From: Lysinibacillus capsici
GTDB lineage: Bacteria > Bacillota > Bacilli > Bacillales_A > Planococcaceae
DNA length: 64,000 bases
Assembly: GCF_003367505.1 (NCBI RefSeq)
Contig: NZ_PXXX01000009.1
Location: 1 to 64,000 of the forward strand
Reading direction: 5' to 3'
A program made the position numbers and the translations under genes. The notes under the pieces were generated by a model. It saw only the letters and a program-made list of their open reading frames with translations, had not been told where the DNA came from and searched no databases. This document shows, piece by piece, positions 40,885-50,785 of the stretch (positions are counted from its first letter, which is position 1; every line of letters starts with the position of its first letter).

Positions 40885-41640
40885 TTAACGTACCGCTTCA
40901 AACGTTATGAGTGACGTTTCTTCAGTTGGTTGTTGAAGGAACTTATAATTCGCAGAACAAGTTATTGCAGAAAAGCCAATACTTTGTAATAGAAGCTTAA
41001 ATTCTTCAATTCCATACCAGCGTAATAAAAACTTTTGTAGTTCTGTATCACTTAATGTGCCTTGTTGCCACTTCTCATATTTTAAAACCATCAGCGTATA
41101 TTGCTCCACCCAATTCATGGCAATCGATTTTCTTTCAAGGGCAATTCCTTCATCTTGTGAAATTTGATGGTAAGATGTCGTAATTTCTCCTGTTTTCCAG
41201 TCTGTAGGAAGTAATAAATCTACTAGGAGTCTCCCACCAGGGACAAGGTGCTGATACATAGAGGTTAAAGCTGATAGTGCTTCTTGATGATTTTCAATTA
41301 AACAAAATGAGCCTGTAGGCATAACAATGGCTTCGTATTGTTGACCTAAGGTGAATTGGCAAACATTTCCTTCATACAGCACTGGCGTCAATCCTCGTTC
41401 TTGGCATCTTTTTCGACAGGATGCTAGCATTTCTGGGGAATGATCAATTCCCTCTATTTCAAAGCCTTTTTCCATAAAAGGAATATAGAAACGTCCAGAA
41501 CCAACCCCTGCTTCTAGAATCTTCCCCTTTACACCTTGCAGTCGTTCTAGATAATATTCAATATCTCCATCAAGCGAGTATCCAACTGGTTTCGTAAAAT
41601 CATAAAGTGCTGTGCTTAACGGTCCGTAATTTTTGTACAT
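40885..41640 (-). CDS. class I SAM-dependent methyltransferase
   Basis: The 251 residues show SAM motif I KILEAGVGSGRFYIPF (about 39-54), IEGIDHSPEMLASC (62-75) and LVPGGRLLVDLLLP. The C-terminal half (LERKSIAMNWVEQYTLMVLKYEKW, WYGIEEFKLLLQSIGF) suits small-molecule methyltransferases. GGAGGAG precedes the ATG and a terminator follows. It is divergent from an AraC regulator, but no operator shared between them is evident. Confidence 0.82.
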   Translation of the reverse strand: MYKNYGPLSTALYDFTKPVGYSLDGDIEYYLERLQGVKGKILEAGVGSGRFYIPFMEKGFEIEGIDHSPEMLASCRKRCQERGLTPVLYEGNVCQFTLGQQYEAIVMPTGSFCLIENHQEALSALTSMYQHLVPGGRLLVDLLLPTDWKTGEITTSYHQISQDEGIALERKSIAMNWVEQYTLMVLKYEKWQQGTLSDTELQKFLLRWYGIEEFKLLLQSIGFSAITCSANYKFLQQPTEETSLITFEAVR

Positions 41641-41907
41641 ATATTCTCCTCCGATTGTTTGCGGAAGAAATCAACTAATCTATTTATTCTCCCGCACCTT
41701 AATTATATTCAATGGGAAAACAGAGCTGACTATCATCATCTATCACTCACTTTCTTGTAAATTTAGTTAAATTATACATTTAATTGTTGTTTTAATCAAT
41801 GTTTCTATTGATTTCCTATACATTACAATTTAATGTACAAATTAGCACAAATTATCAAAAAACCCTTCCCATTAAACGGTACCATTGAGTTAAGAAAGGA
41901 TGATGGT

Positions 41908-42774
41908 ATGGATTATTTTGAAAGAATTCAAAACGCCATAGAGTTTATTGAGAAAAACCTACGTGAAAAGTTAACGATTACAGATATTTCTTCTCAGTCT
42001 TACTTTTCAGCATTTCATTTCCAACGACTTTTCCAAGCCATTACAGGTTTTTCTGTGCAGCAGTATATTCGCAACAGGAGGCTTTCTGAAGCAGCTTCCT
42101 TATTAGCAACAACAACGCAGAATATACTTGAGATTGCAATCAACTTTCAATATGGTTCTCAGGAGGCATTTACACGGGCATTTGTTCAGTATTTTGGTGT
42201 CACACCTGCTAAATACCGAAAAGGAGCCAACTCCATACCATTTCAAACCAAAATAAACTTTTTGGATTATAAACTGGAAGGAGAACTCCCTATGCAGCGA
42301 CCGGAAATACTTCACTTATCTAAAAAACGTATTACAGGCTATGAATACAAAACGTCCTTACAAGACGAACAATACTATGCAGAAATCCCTGGCTTTTATT
42401 TGGATTTTGGTCAGCAGCAATATTATGAACGAATCTCCCATAAGGTAGCCCCTAATATGGCGTATGGCATTTCTACAAACTTTCAGGAGGATGGCCGGTT
42501 TTCTTTTATTGTAGGAGAGGAAGTCGAAATCTTTGAGGAGCAATTAGAGAAAGGCTTCACCCACCTTGAAATTCCTGCTGGTAAATATGCAGAATTTACA
42601 TTGAATGGTACTGCGGAAGGAATTCAAAATACAAGACGTTTCATTTACGGAGTATGGTTGCCGAATTCTAATTATGAGCGCGATACAGGTCCTGATTTTG
42701 AAATAACCGATGTCATGCAATCGATCTACCCACAGGAGATGAAAATGAAAATCTACATTCCCATTAAAGAATAA
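41908..42774 (+). CDS. AraC-family regulator with GyrI-like effector domain
   Basis: The protein has 288 residues from ATG 41908 (AAAGGATG upstream; the longer frame lacks a site). The N-terminal 100 residues hold two helix-turn-helix units: ITDISSQSYFSAFHFQRLF and ILEIAINFQYGSQEAFTRAF, ending GVTPAKYRKG. Residues about 130-288 form a GyrI-like small-molecule-binding domain (YEYKTSLQDEQ, FTHLEIPAGKYAEF). Members (Rob/SoxS-like, TipAL-like effectors) often sense drugs. The GNAT gene starts 17 bases downstream, so the two probably form an operon. Confidence 0.85.
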   Translation: MDYFERIQNAIEFIEKNLREKLTITDISSQSYFSAFHFQRLFQAITGFSVQQYIRNRRLSEAASLLATTTQNILEIAINFQYGSQEAFTRAFVQYFGVTPAKYRKGANSIPFQTKINFLDYKLEGELPMQRPEILHLSKKRITGYEYKTSLQDEQYYAEIPGFYLDFGQQQYYERISHKVAPNMAYGISTNFQEDGRFSFIVGEEVEIFEEQLEKGFTHLEIPAGKYAEFTLNGTAEGIQNTRRFIYGVWLPNSNYERDTGPDFEITDVMQSIYPQEMKMKIYIPIKE

Positions 42775-42790
42775 TAAAGGAGCAAGGTCG

Positions 42791-43366
42791 ATGATTATTG
42801 AGAAAGTATTTAAGCAGTTCCCTACCCTACATTCAGCTAATTTACAATTTAAAAAAATTGAAGACTCACATATACAAGAGCTATTTGCTATTTATGATAA
42901 TGACAAGGTATTTGAGTATTGTGGCATCATCCCAAAACATAACCTTCAAACTGTTCAAAAAATGATTGGCCATTTTGAACGTGATTATACGAAGAAAAGC
43001 AGGATTAAATGGGGGATCTTCGAAATATCACAGCGTGAAAAACTAGTAGGGATTATCGAAGCGATGGACTTTAATCAAAAAGTAGATATGGTAACAATCG
43101 GTTACTATTTAGCTGAAGCATCCTGGGGAAAAGGCATTGCATCAGAGGCAGTTGCAACAATCGTAAAATTTTTATTGGAAGAGGTAAATGTTAATCGAAT
43201 ACAGGCAGAAGTCATGCCTTTAAATGAACCCTCGAAAAAGGTTCTGTTAAAAAATGGATTTTTAAAAGAAGGTCTTCTGAGACAAGCTTCATTATGGTCT
43301 GGTAAGGGTGTTGTTGATTTAGAGATATATGGCTTATTGAAAGGCGATTACAACTTGAAAGACTAA
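42791..43366 (+). CDS. GNAT acetyltransferase, RimJ/RimL type
   Basis: The 191 residues show the acetyl-CoA-binding region VTIGYYLAEASWGKGIASEAVATIVKF near 97-123 (Q/R-x-x-G-x-G/A variant WGKGIA) and the RimL-type ending EVMPLNEPSKKVLLKNGFLKEG. The substrate could be a ribosomal protein N-terminus or a small molecule. It sits just behind the AraC gene and has an overlapping terminator. Confidence 0.85.
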   Translation: MIIEKVFKQFPTLHSANLQFKKIEDSHIQELFAIYDNDKVFEYCGIIPKHNLQTVQKMIGHFERDYTKKSRIKWGIFEISQREKLVGIIEAMDFNQKVDMVTIGYYLAEASWGKGIASEAVATIVKFLLEEVNVNRIQAEVMPLNEPSKKVLLKNGFLKEGLLRQASLWSGKGVVDLEIYGLLKGDYNLKD

Positions 43367-43394
43367 ACTCTACTAATGAGTTTAGTCTTTTCTT
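43358..43394 (+). terminator. terminator of the AraC-GNAT unit
   Basis: AAAGACTAAACTC pairs with GAGTTTAGTCTTT followed by T residues; it overlaps the GNAT stop codon. Confidence 0.8.
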
Positions 43395-43508
43395 ATATTG
43401 TACAGATAAATGGACATTTTACCATCTCCTAAAGGGCTTTTTAACATAGACTAGAAATAGATGACTCATGCTAGCATGACATTGTAATCATAAAGGAGCG
43501 TTTTAGAA

Positions 43509-43931
43509 ATGGATGGAAACAGATATTTAACACGAATGAATTGGGAATTTAACAATTATCATAAATTTTCTAAATGCTATTGTGACTCAAAGAATGTTTA
43601 CTTTGGTCACTCTCCCAGCGTAGATCATCCTATTATTGAGGAAGATTCTTATAAAATAAAATATTATAATAGTCCCCAATTTGAAAAAAAATATCAGAAA
43701 CAAAATCAAATTGAAAAGCATTGTCAAAGCTGTATTTGTAGTCACTTAGAATGTTTTGAACCAGGGACTTTAGTAGATGTATACCTCTCAGATGGCAGCC
43801 AATTTCTAGGAATATACTTTATTTATCTTATTCCGCAAAGCTGCTGCGGGTACTTCCTTCAAATCGATGATATGGCACGGCCTGTCATTATGGACTGTCA
43901 AAACATTGATGCAATACGTAAAACTTGTTGA
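43509..43931 (+). CDS. Cys-rich unknown protein, possible spore coat type
   Basis: The 140-residue protein has no signal peptide and is rich in Tyr, Asn and Cys. Cys pairs occur in CYCDSKN (43-45 region), HCQSCICSHLEC, QSCCGY and the C-terminal RKTC. A small SM-like strand pattern is visible: GTLVDVYLSDGSQFLGIYF. Cys/Tyr-rich, cytoplasmically made proteins are common in spore coats, where they cross-link. An AAAGGAG site precedes the ATG. I do not recognise the family. Confidence 0.55.
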   Translation: MDGNRYLTRMNWEFNNYHKFSKCYCDSKNVYFGHSPSVDHPIIEEDSYKIKYYNSPQFEKKYQKQNQIEKHCQSCICSHLECFEPGTLVDVYLSDGSQFLGIYFIYLIPQSCCGYFLQIDDMARPVIMDCQNIDAIRKTC

Positions 43932-44012
43932 GGTAGTTGATACTTTGGCTTTTCTCTTTTTATTATTAAAATAGGCTGGTTAATTGCTATACAAGCATAA
44001 CCAGCCATTCGA

Positions 44013-44864
44013 CTACCTCTCGTTTATCCATTGAATTAGTTGTTCATTAAAAAATACAGGCTCTTCAAACATAGGATTATGACCACTTTTTTCAAAAATG
44101 ACTTTCTTTACATAGGGAATATGATCTACTGCATCCCATAATGAAATAGGGGCTACTAAATAATCATACCTGCCTAGACCTAGAAAAATTGGCTTGTTAA
44201 CTTGTAGCATTTGTTGTAAAAGGTTCTGCTCCGCAAAAGCTACTCCCCATAGATAATCAATAATTTCCATATTCGGATGAACGTTATCCCACATAGAGGT
44301 AGCATTGAACATAAAATCATAAAAACTATGCGCCCCCATACGAATACACATATGAACAAAGCGTCGTTCAGGCTCCTTCTTTAGATCCTGTTCCAATAAG
44401 GCTATTTCGTGCGCAAATTGATGTTTACGCTCCATACTTGCATGTGCCTCAAAATAAGACAAGCTTTGTTGCTGTCTTTCTTGACTATTCGATGTTGCTG
44501 TATTTAAGAGTACGAGTTTTTGAACATGCTGGGGCTAGGCTTTGGCATACGCCATTGCCATAAATGCATGTCCTGAATGTCCTAAAACTATTAAATTATC
44601 TAGCTGTAGGATTTGTCTCGCACACTCCATATCCTTCACTATTTTGTTTAATGTGTAATCTTCTTGCGTAAATGCTTGAGCTGGCTTACCAAAACCTCGA
44701 TGATCTAAAAAAATCACCTGGAAATGTTGATAAAAGTCTTCTGAGAACAGACGTGGATAATAAACACTACTCCCCACCACTAAAATTGGTTGGCCTTGCC
44801 CCTTTATACAATAGTTTAATTCAAATCCATCACACATAAGTTTTTGATATGTCATTATCTTCAT
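44013..44864 (-). pseudogene. alpha/beta hydrolase interrupted by a single TAG
   Basis: One reading frame from ATG 44864 to the stop at 44013 is broken only by TAG at 44535-44537. Before it: oxyanion/fold strand FLDHRGFG and nucleophile elbow VLGHSGH. After it: PQHVQKLVLLNTA, the acid region LGLGRYDYLVAP and the His in KSGHNPMF. The usual sequence at the break would be Tyr-Pro, so TAT/TAC-to-TAG is the simplest event. Length (283 codons) and motifs match small esterase or proline-iminopeptidase-like hydrolases. A sequencing error cannot be excluded. Confidence 0.75.
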
Positions 44865-45040
44865 CCTCTTTTCTATTTTTGTATCATCACTCCCTTCCCT
44901 CTTGGTTTTCCCGTGTTTTTTCCATTGAACGCTCTAGCATTCTATCACCCCAGTAGATGTTATTATTTACATTAACAATATCATTCCCACAGATTCCTAG
45001 CAATGAAGGATCGTGTATACTGAATAAAAGGAGAATGTCT

Positions 45041-45484
45041 ATGAAGGAAGATCTAATAAAGCGTTTGCGGTTATTTTTATTTAATGAGAAGCATCAAACG
45101 TTAGTGGGTAAACCTGCAAGTCAAAGGGAAATCATAGAGGCACAGCAACAACTTCATGTACAATTTCACAGCGACTACGTAGCGTTCATTGAAACGTTTG
45201 GTGGGGCATATGCAGGTATAGCAATCCATGCTTTTTCTAACGGCTCAAGTCTTGGAAACGAAACCGTTGTCGATTTAACACTGGATTTTCGTCAACAATA
45301 TAAAGAGTTCCTATCTCCAAATGTTTTAGAAACGAGCTATGTTATTTCAATGGATGGTGGAGGTAATCCCATTTTCATCGATCCATCAGGCCATGTTTTT
45401 ATTTGCGATCATGATTGTGGAGAAATTAAGCGAATAGCTGATTCATTTGAGTTGCTGATAGAAGATTGTTTTTATGAATGGTAA
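45041..45484 (+). CDS. SMI1/KNR4 (SUKH) family protein
   Basis: The protein has 147 residues from ATG 45041 with AAAGGAG upstream. The SUKH pattern is visible in ASQREIIEAQQQLHVQFHSDYVAFIETFGGAYAG and the end SYVISMDGGGNPIFIDPSGHVFICDHD. SUKH proteins are often immunity proteins against polymorphic toxins, but in Bacillales many stand alone. No toxin gene is adjacent. The TPR protein gene follows 30 bases later on the same strand. Confidence 0.75.
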   Translation: MKEDLIKRLRLFLFNEKHQTLVGKPASQREIIEAQQQLHVQFHSDYVAFIETFGGAYAGIAIHAFSNGSSLGNETVVDLTLDFRQQYKEFLSPNVLETSYVISMDGGGNPIFIDPSGHVFICDHDCGEIKRIADSFELLIEDCFYEW

Positions 45485-45514
45485 GTTACTTAAGTAAAGA
45501 AGAGGTTAAATATA

Positions 45515-46000
45515 ATGGACAAACAATTAGAACACATACTTACATTAAGAAAAAACGGACAGCTTGAGGAAGCAAATCAATGTATGGTGGCACTGGTCAA
45601 GGAACATCCTCAAAATGCTTATTATCAATTTCAATGTGCTTGGACATTTGATTCTTTAGGGCAGGAAAAAGAGGCTGTTCCGCACTACGAAGAAGCGATA
45701 AAGTTGGGGCTAGAACCAGAAGTTTTAGTGGATGCCTATCTCGGTTTAGGGAGCACCTATCGTACTATAGGGCAATACGAGCAAGCAAAACGGATCTTTG
45801 AACAAGCCATTCAAGAGTTCCCCAAGGCTGAGCATATCAAGGTCTTCTATGCCATGACACTCTATAATCTTGGCGAACATGCAAAATCAATGGAAACATT
45901 ATTGAACACGATATTACGCACAGCCAATCATCAAGGCATTCAAGATTATAAAAAAGCTATTCACTACTACAGTGATAAGCTAGATCAAACATGGTTATAA
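45515..46000 (+). CDS. tetratricopeptide-repeat protein
   Basis: The 161 residues hold about four TPR units: LRKNGQLEEANQCMVALV, YYQFQCAWTFDSLGQEKEAVPHYEEAI, AYLGLGSTYRTIGQYEQAKRIFEQAI and VFYAMTLYNLGEHAKSMETLL. There is no signal peptide. TPR proteins act as adaptors, and the partner is not evident from context. It is probably co-transcribed with the SUKH gene and ends at a terminator. Confidence 0.8.
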   Translation: MDKQLEHILTLRKNGQLEEANQCMVALVKEHPQNAYYQFQCAWTFDSLGQEKEAVPHYEEAIKLGLEPEVLVDAYLGLGSTYRTIGQYEQAKRIFEQAIQEFPKAEHIKVFYAMTLYNLGEHAKSMETLLNTILRTANHQGIQDYKKAIHYYSDKLDQTWL

Positions 46001-46030
46001 AAAACAGGCCCTATTTAGAGCCTGTTTTTA
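46001..46030 (+). terminator. terminator
   Basis: AAAACAGGC pairs with GCCTGTTTT. Confidence 0.75.
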
Positions 46031-46036
46031 GCATTA

Positions 46037-46252
46037 TTATATGGAAGTTTGCTTTTTGAATGTAGAAGATAACGCCACAATCAAGAATGTAAGTATACCG
46101 CTAAAGAAAAATAAATAGCTCAATGGAATTAAAAAGAAGTTTTTCTCCACTATCGTACCATCTGCTAGTATCTCATCTCCTATAAGGCCTTTTATAAATA
46201 AACATACGATCCCCATGATCATCGGAATTGTGGCAAGTAAATATTTCCCCAT
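46037..46252 (-). CDS. DUF3955-like two-helix membrane protein
   Basis: The protein has 71 residues from ATG 46252 (GGAGG at good spacing; the longer start overlaps the site). Helix 1 at about 3-22 and helix 2 at about 43-63 flank a short loop (GLIGDEILADGTIVEKN). The pattern fits the DUF3955 small membrane family, function unknown. Confidence 0.55.
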   Translation of the reverse strand: MGKYLLATIPMIMGIVCLFIKGLIGDEILADGTIVEKNFFLIPLSYLFFFSGILTFLIVALSSTFKKQTSI

Positions 46253-46500
46253 TATTTCTTCCTCCATTTGTTAAATCCTTGTTGTAATTGATGATAGCGT
46301 TATTTTTATTGCAAGTCAATTATTTTTTATCGAAAAACAATAAATAGTTATTGATTAACACTCCCACCTAAAAGAACGAACGTTCCCTCCTCTTTTAATT
46401 TCTTGTACGTGATTTATTATGTTTTTTGAGTAAATTTTGTGCGAGTTAGTATAAATAATTATATAAATTAATGTCGGATAATCTGTTATAATGGGCTATA

Positions 46501-46532
46501 AAAACAGCTACTTTATTAAAAGTAACCGTTTT
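46501..46532 (-). terminator. terminator of the acyl-CoA dehydrogenase operon
   Basis: AAACGGTTACTTT/AAAGTAGCTGTTT (one mismatch) is followed by T residues on the minus strand. Confidence 0.65.
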
Positions 46533-46541
46533 TCCATAAAA

Positions 46542-47585
46542 TCATATTGATTGAGAAGCTTGTTGTATGAGGGCAGCGACCATTTTATCCATCTGAGCAA
46601 AGCGATCATCCTGCGTTTGTCCTTGAACATAGCGATAATAGATTTGCTGACAAATAACGGCTAATTTAAAATAAGCAAATGTACAGTAATAATGAATAGC
46701 TGACACATCTCGCCCACTTTTCTCTGCATAACGATCAATAAATTGCTGTCGGGTATAAAAGCCTGGTAATACAGTTACTGGTGGTTCACCAAGTGCATAT
46801 AATAGCATTTTCGGGTCATCCGCTTGCATCCAATAACTCATTGCTACACCAACATCAGCAAGTGGGTCCCCTACTGTTGCCATCTCCCAATCAAAAAGGC
46901 CAATCATTTCGGTATAGTCCTCGGAGAACATTGCATTATTCAATTTATAATCGTAATGAATAATGGTTGCCTCATGATTGGACGGAAGATTGTTTTTTAA
47001 CCAATCTGTTAACATCGCTACTTCTGCATGTTCTGCTGTTTTCGCATTTTCATAACGCTCAATCCAGCCATACACTTGTCTTTCAAGAAATCCGTCAGGC
47101 TTCACGATATCCTTTAACGGAGTGTCCTGATAAGGAATAGCATGTAATGCAACTAAAGAATCAACCATCAGTTCGGACAATTGACGTGCTAGCTCCTCTG
47201 TTGGTTCTGTGCCTTTTGGAAAATGTGTATCAAGGACGATTCCTTTTTTGCGCTCCATTAAAAAGAAATCACTACCGATAATGTCTCGATCCTCTACATA
47301 GACATATGGTTTTGGAACCGATGGTAAAAATGGATGCAGTGCCGATAAAATCGTAAATTCCCGCTTCATATCATGCGCTTTTTTGGCAACTGGTCCAAGC
47401 GGAGGACGACGTAGAACAGCTTCAAAATCAGCTATTTTTAAACAATACGTCAAATTGGAATGCCCTGCACTAAATTGTGCTATTTCAAGCTTCCCCTGTG
47501 GAAGCTCAGTGAAATAACTCTCTAAAAAGGCATGTAGTTTATCAACATCCAAACGTTCACTTGACCTTACTTGCATCGTATCCAT
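46542..47585 (-). CDS. aminoglycoside-phosphotransferase-fold kinase of the ACAD10/11 type
   Basis: The 347 residues show the APH fold: AGHSNLTYCLKI near 40-51, a nucleotide-lysine region VLRRPPLGPV, the catalytic loop IIHYDYKLNNAMF (His-x-Asp) and the metal Asp in GLFDWEMATVGDPLADVG. Relatives paired or fused with acyl-CoA dehydrogenases (ACAD10/ACAD11) phosphorylate 4-hydroxyacyl-CoAs in hydroxy-fatty-acid catabolism. The ACAD and SDR genes upstream in the same operon support that role here. The exact substrate is inferred. Confidence 0.85.
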   Translation of the reverse strand: MDTMQVRSSERLDVDKLHAFLESYFTELPQGKLEIAQFSAGHSNLTYCLKIADFEAVLRRPPLGPVAKKAHDMKREFTILSALHPFLPSVPKPYVYVEDRDIIGSDFFLMERKKGIVLDTHFPKGTEPTEELARQLSELMVDSLVALHAIPYQDTPLKDIVKPDGFLERQVYGWIERYENAKTAEHAEVAMLTDWLKNNLPSNHEATIIHYDYKLNNAMFSEDYTEMIGLFDWEMATVGDPLADVGVAMSYWMQADDPKMLLYALGEPPVTVLPGFYTRQQFIDRYAEKSGRDVSAIHYYCTFAYFKLAVICQQIYYRYVQGQTQDDRFAQMDKMVAALIQQASQSI

Positions 47586-47598
47586 TCTATTTCCCTCC

Positions 47599-48375
47599 TT
47601 AAATAATGGAGCTCATGCCCCCATCTACTACAATGACATCCCCTGTTACATAGTCCGAAGCTGGTGCTGCTAAAAATAAAGCTACGCCCTTCAAATCATT
47701 TTCGGAGCCTAAGCGTTTCAATGGTGTAACACCCATCAAATAGTCTTGTCCACGTTCGATTAAGACATTGGACATTTTCGTAGGGAAAAAACCTGGTGCA
47801 ATAGCGTTGACATTGACTCCATGTGGCCCCCATTTGACGGCTAAATCCTTCGTTAAAGTAATGACAGCCCCTTTACTCGCGTTATAGGCAATCGTATCCA
47901 TAAAGGCTGGTAGCGTCCCACCTAGTCCAGCAATAGAAGCAATATTAATGATTTTGCCGCTTTTCTGCTCTAGCATAATTTTGCCAACGGCTTGGCTGAA
48001 TAAAAATGTCCCGTTGACATTGACATCAAATACTTTTTGCCAGGCTTCGTAAGGCATATCAATGGCAGGTGTTCCCCATGATGCGCCACTGTTATTGACT
48101 AAAATATCAATTCTACCAAATGTTGTAATCGTTTGAGCTACCACATTGGCAATATCCTCAGGCTTTGTGACATCACAGGCTAGAGCTAATGCTTGAACAC
48201 CAAGCTTTTCGAGTCCTGCTGCAACCTCCTCACATGCCTCCACCTTTCGTGAGCATAAGACCACATTGGCTCCAGCCTCTGCAAATCCTTGAGCAATTTG
48301 CGCACCGAGTCCACGTCCTCCACCTGTCACAATCGCTGTTTTACCTTTTAAGCTAAATAACTCTAGGACCGTCAT
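47599..48375 (-). CDS. short-chain dehydrogenase/reductase
   Basis: The 258 residues carry [12 protein letters not shown] (NAD(P) site, 17-28), NNSGA, the catalytic Ser region INIASIAG and YNASKGA (Tyr-x3-Lys). The ending [13 protein letters not shown] is classical. It overlaps the ACAD gene by four bases (ATGA) and precedes the APH-type kinase by 13 bases. Likely oxidises or reduces a hydroxyacyl intermediate of the same pathway. Confidence 0.88.
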   Translation of the reverse strand: MTVLELFSLKGKTAIVTGGGRGLGAQIAQGFAEAGANVVLCSRKVEACEEVAAGLEKLGVQALALACDVTKPEDIANVVAQTITTFGRIDILVNNSGASWGTPAIDMPYEAWQKVFDVNVNGTFLFSQAVGKIMLEQKSGKIINIASIAGLGGTLPAFMDTIAYNASKGAVITLTKDLAVKWGPHGVNVNAIAPGFFPTKMSNVLIERGQDYLMGVTPLKRLGSENDLKGVALFLAAPASDYVTGDVIVVDGGMSSII

Positions 48376-49607
48376 TTCACCAGCTCCTCTTGTTTGTTGG
48401 CATGCTTTTTTAATTCTAGTTTAGCAATGGTATTACGATGCACCTCATCTGGTCCATCCGCTAAACGTAATGTACGAGAATTAGCCCATTGTGCAGCAAG
48501 CGTAGTATCGGGACCTACCCCAGCAGCACCAAATGCTTGGATAGCTCGATCAATGACTCTGAGTGCCATATTTGGAGCAACTACCTTAATCATAGCAATT
48601 TCAGCTTTTGCCTCTTTGTTGCCTACTGTGTCCATCATATAAGCAGCCTTCAATGTTAAAAGTCTTGCTTGCTCAATATCCATCCGAGATTCTGCAATGC
48701 GCTCCCGCATTACCCCTTGATCTGCTAGTGGTCGATGAAATGCCTGTCGCGCTTGTACACGCACACACATTTCCTCTAATGCACGCTCTGCGGCACCAAT
48801 AAGACGCATACAATGATGAATTCTACCTGGTCCTAGTCTGCCTTGCGCAATGGCAAAGCCTTTACCTTCACCCCATAAAATATTTTCCACCGGTACACGC
48901 ACATTGGTAAATGTAACCTCACCATGTCCTTCTGGCGCATGGTCGTAGCCAAAAGCCGTTAGCATACGCTCCACTTTTACTCCTGGTGTATCCATCGGTA
49001 CAAGAATCATAGACTGCTGCTCATGGATAGGAGCCGTTGTATCTTTATGCTTGCCCATAAAAATAGCCACCCTACAGCGAGGATCCCCAGCACCAGTTGT
49101 CCACCATTTATGGCCATTTAAAATGTATTCATCTCCATCGCGTTCAATGCTTGCCTCAATATTTGTAGCATCACTGGATGCAACGGCTGGCTCCGTCATC
49201 GCAAAGCAGGACCGTATTTCACCTCGTAATAATGGTTCTAGCCACTGTTTTTTTTGCTGTGCCGTTCCATAGCGTACAAGTACTTCCATATTGCCTGTGT
49301 CAGGTGCATTACAGTTAAATACCTCGGGGGCCAGAAGTGAACGGCCCATGATTTCACATAAAGGTGCATATTCTAAGTTGGTTAAGCCTGCCCCATATTC
49401 ACTATCTGGTAAAAATAAATTCCACAAACCTGCCTGTTGCGCCTTCTGTTTCAGCTCCTCCATAATCGGTGGAATCGCTCCCCAACGATCCTCCATTGCC
49501 TCAACCTGTGCAGCATAAACGGCCTCATTTGGATAAATGTATTGCGCCATAAAATTCTTCAGCTTGTCCTGTAACTTCTCAACTTTTTCACTATAGGAAA
49601 AATTCAT
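48372..49607 (-). CDS. acyl-CoA dehydrogenase (ACAD11-like)
   Basis: The 411 residues show the ACAD signatures [20 protein letters not shown] near 134-153 and the C-terminal [46 protein letters not shown]-dependent alpha,beta-dehydrogenation of acyl-CoA is the family reaction. It is first gene of the ACAD-SDR-kinase operon, and a FadR-like palindrome lies 35-52 bases upstream of its start. Confidence 0.9.
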   Translation of the reverse strand: MNFSYSEKVEKLQDKLKNFMAQYIYPNEAVYAAQVEAMEDRWGAIPPIMEELKQKAQQAGLWNLFLPDSEYGAGLTNLEYAPLCEIMGRSLLAPEVFNCNAPDTGNMEVLVRYGTAQQKKQWLEPLLRGEIRSCFAMTEPAVASSDATNIEASIERDGDEYILNGHKWWTTGAGDPRCRVAIFMGKHKDTTAPIHEQQSMILVPMDTPGVKVERMLTAFGYDHAPEGHGEVTFTNVRVPVENILWGEGKGFAIAQGRLGPGRIHHCMRLIGAAERALEEMCVRVQARQAFHRPLADQGVMRERIAESRMDIEQARLLTLKAAYMMDTVGNKEAKAEIAMIKVVAPNMALRVIDRAIQAFGAAGVGPDTTLAAQWANSRTLRLADGPDEVHRNTIAKLELKKHANKQEELVK

Positions 49608-49641
49608 TAAAAGATACCCCCTTTGCTTGAACTTCGCAAAA

Positions 49642-49659
49642 TGAATGAATGTTCATTTT
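49642..49659. promoter_or_regulatory. FadR-like operator
   Basis: TGAATGAATGTTCATTTT closely follows the B. subtilis FadR consensus TGAATGANTANTCATTCA, with mismatches in the centre and at one end. Placed just upstream of an acyl-CoA dehydrogenase operon, it predicts repression relieved by long-chain acyl-CoA. Confidence 0.55.
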
Positions 49660-49757
49660 CATTCTTACAATAAATGTTACCGCTATTTTTCTAGTAAAGC
49701 AATGTTCTATTTTTGAATTTTCTAATAAAAGAGAAAATTCATCACTATGGACTTACA

Positions 49758-50645
49758 TCATTTATTTTCAAAAAACTGTACTATATCCTTCAGTAATTGT
49801 CGGATGGCTAATGGTAAATGACGGTTTTTTAAGTACACTAGATAGACATTGCGACTTAAATTCAGACCCTCTATTTCCTTTTTTACAATCGTTTTAGCAG
49901 TCGGTCCTTGCAAGTAATTTTCAGGTAATATGGTCACTCCTAAATGTTCTCGTACAAGCGATACAGCGGTTTCAAAACGCTCAATTTCAAATTGAATATT
50001 GATGTTTTTACCAGCCTGTTCAAATGACGTTAAGATATCTCGTCTTGTTTGAAAGCCCTCGGTACTAATAATAAATGGTTCTTCACAAATATCTGAGATG
50101 GTTAAAGTATCCTTTTGGGCTAACGGATGATGTAGAGGTAATACTGCGACCAACCGTTCTTCATATAAAGTTTGAACTTCCAACTCTGGATCATCCATTA
50201 GCTGATTGGTGATGATTAAATGAGTTTTATAGCTTTTCAAGGATTTTTTCACCCGCTTACTTCCTAAAATATCGACTAAGTGAATTTTCATGTGAGGATA
50301 GTCTTTTTTATAGTTGGCGATTACCTTTGGCAGCCAATGCTTAATAGATTCCATGACACCAATGGTGATGTCTCTCGTGCCATGAACAATTACTTCATCC
50401 ATTTCGATTTTTAGCACTTCCATATTTTTTACAATAACTTTTGCTCGTTCAAAAAGTAACTCTCCAGCTTCTGTTAATTGCAGATTTCTAGTATTTCTCT
50501 CTAATAAAGGGGAGCCAATCTCTTGTTCTAATTTTTTGATCGCATTACTTAAGGAAGGCTGCGAAATATGCAGTCTTTCTGCGGCTTTTGAGAAATTCAT
50601 CTGTTCTGAAACAGCGATAAAATAGTGTAATTGTTTAATGTCCAC
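49758..50645 (-). CDS. LysR-family transcriptional regulator
   Basis: The 295-residue protein starts at GTG 50645 (GGGAGG upstream). The N-terminal winged helix MDIKQLHYFIAVSEQMNFSKAAERLHISQPSLSNAIKKLE is classical, followed by a periplasmic-binding-like effector domain (QVRREHLGVTILPE-type region near 225). It is divergent from hutG-gltS, with a T-N11-A type palindrome between. The CynR/CitR-like class often senses the substrate of the divergent genes, here probably a histidine or glutamate pathway metabolite. Confidence 0.88.
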   Translation of the reverse strand: MDIKQLHYFIAVSEQMNFSKAAERLHISQPSLSNAIKKLEQEIGSPLLERNTRNLQLTEAGELLFERAKVIVKNMEVLKIEMDEVIVHGTRDITIGVMESIKHWLPKVIANYKKDYPHMKIHLVDILGSKRVKKSLKSYKTHLIITNQLMDDPELEVQTLYEERLVAVLPLHHPLAQKDTLTISDICEEPFIISTEGFQTRRDILTSFEQAGKNINIQFEIERFETAVSLVREHLGVTILPENYLQGPTAKTIVKKEIEGLNLSRNVYLVYLKNRHLPLAIRQLLKDIVQFFENK

Positions 50646-50665
50646 CTATAGATACCTCCCAGATT

Positions 50666-50682
50666 TATAGTTAAAAGCTATA
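50666..50682. promoter_or_regulatory. LysR-type binding box
   Basis: TATAG-N7-CTATA is a dyad containing a T-N11-A core, about 20 bases upstream of the LysR start and about 105 upstream of hutG. This is the standard place for a LysR recognition site. Confidence 0.5.
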
Positions 50683-50785
50683 GATTAATATTAATTATAT
50701 ATTAGTAATTATAATTATGTGAATATATAATGAATTACAACAATACTTTTTCTACAATAATATTCACAATGGGGTTGATAAGTTT

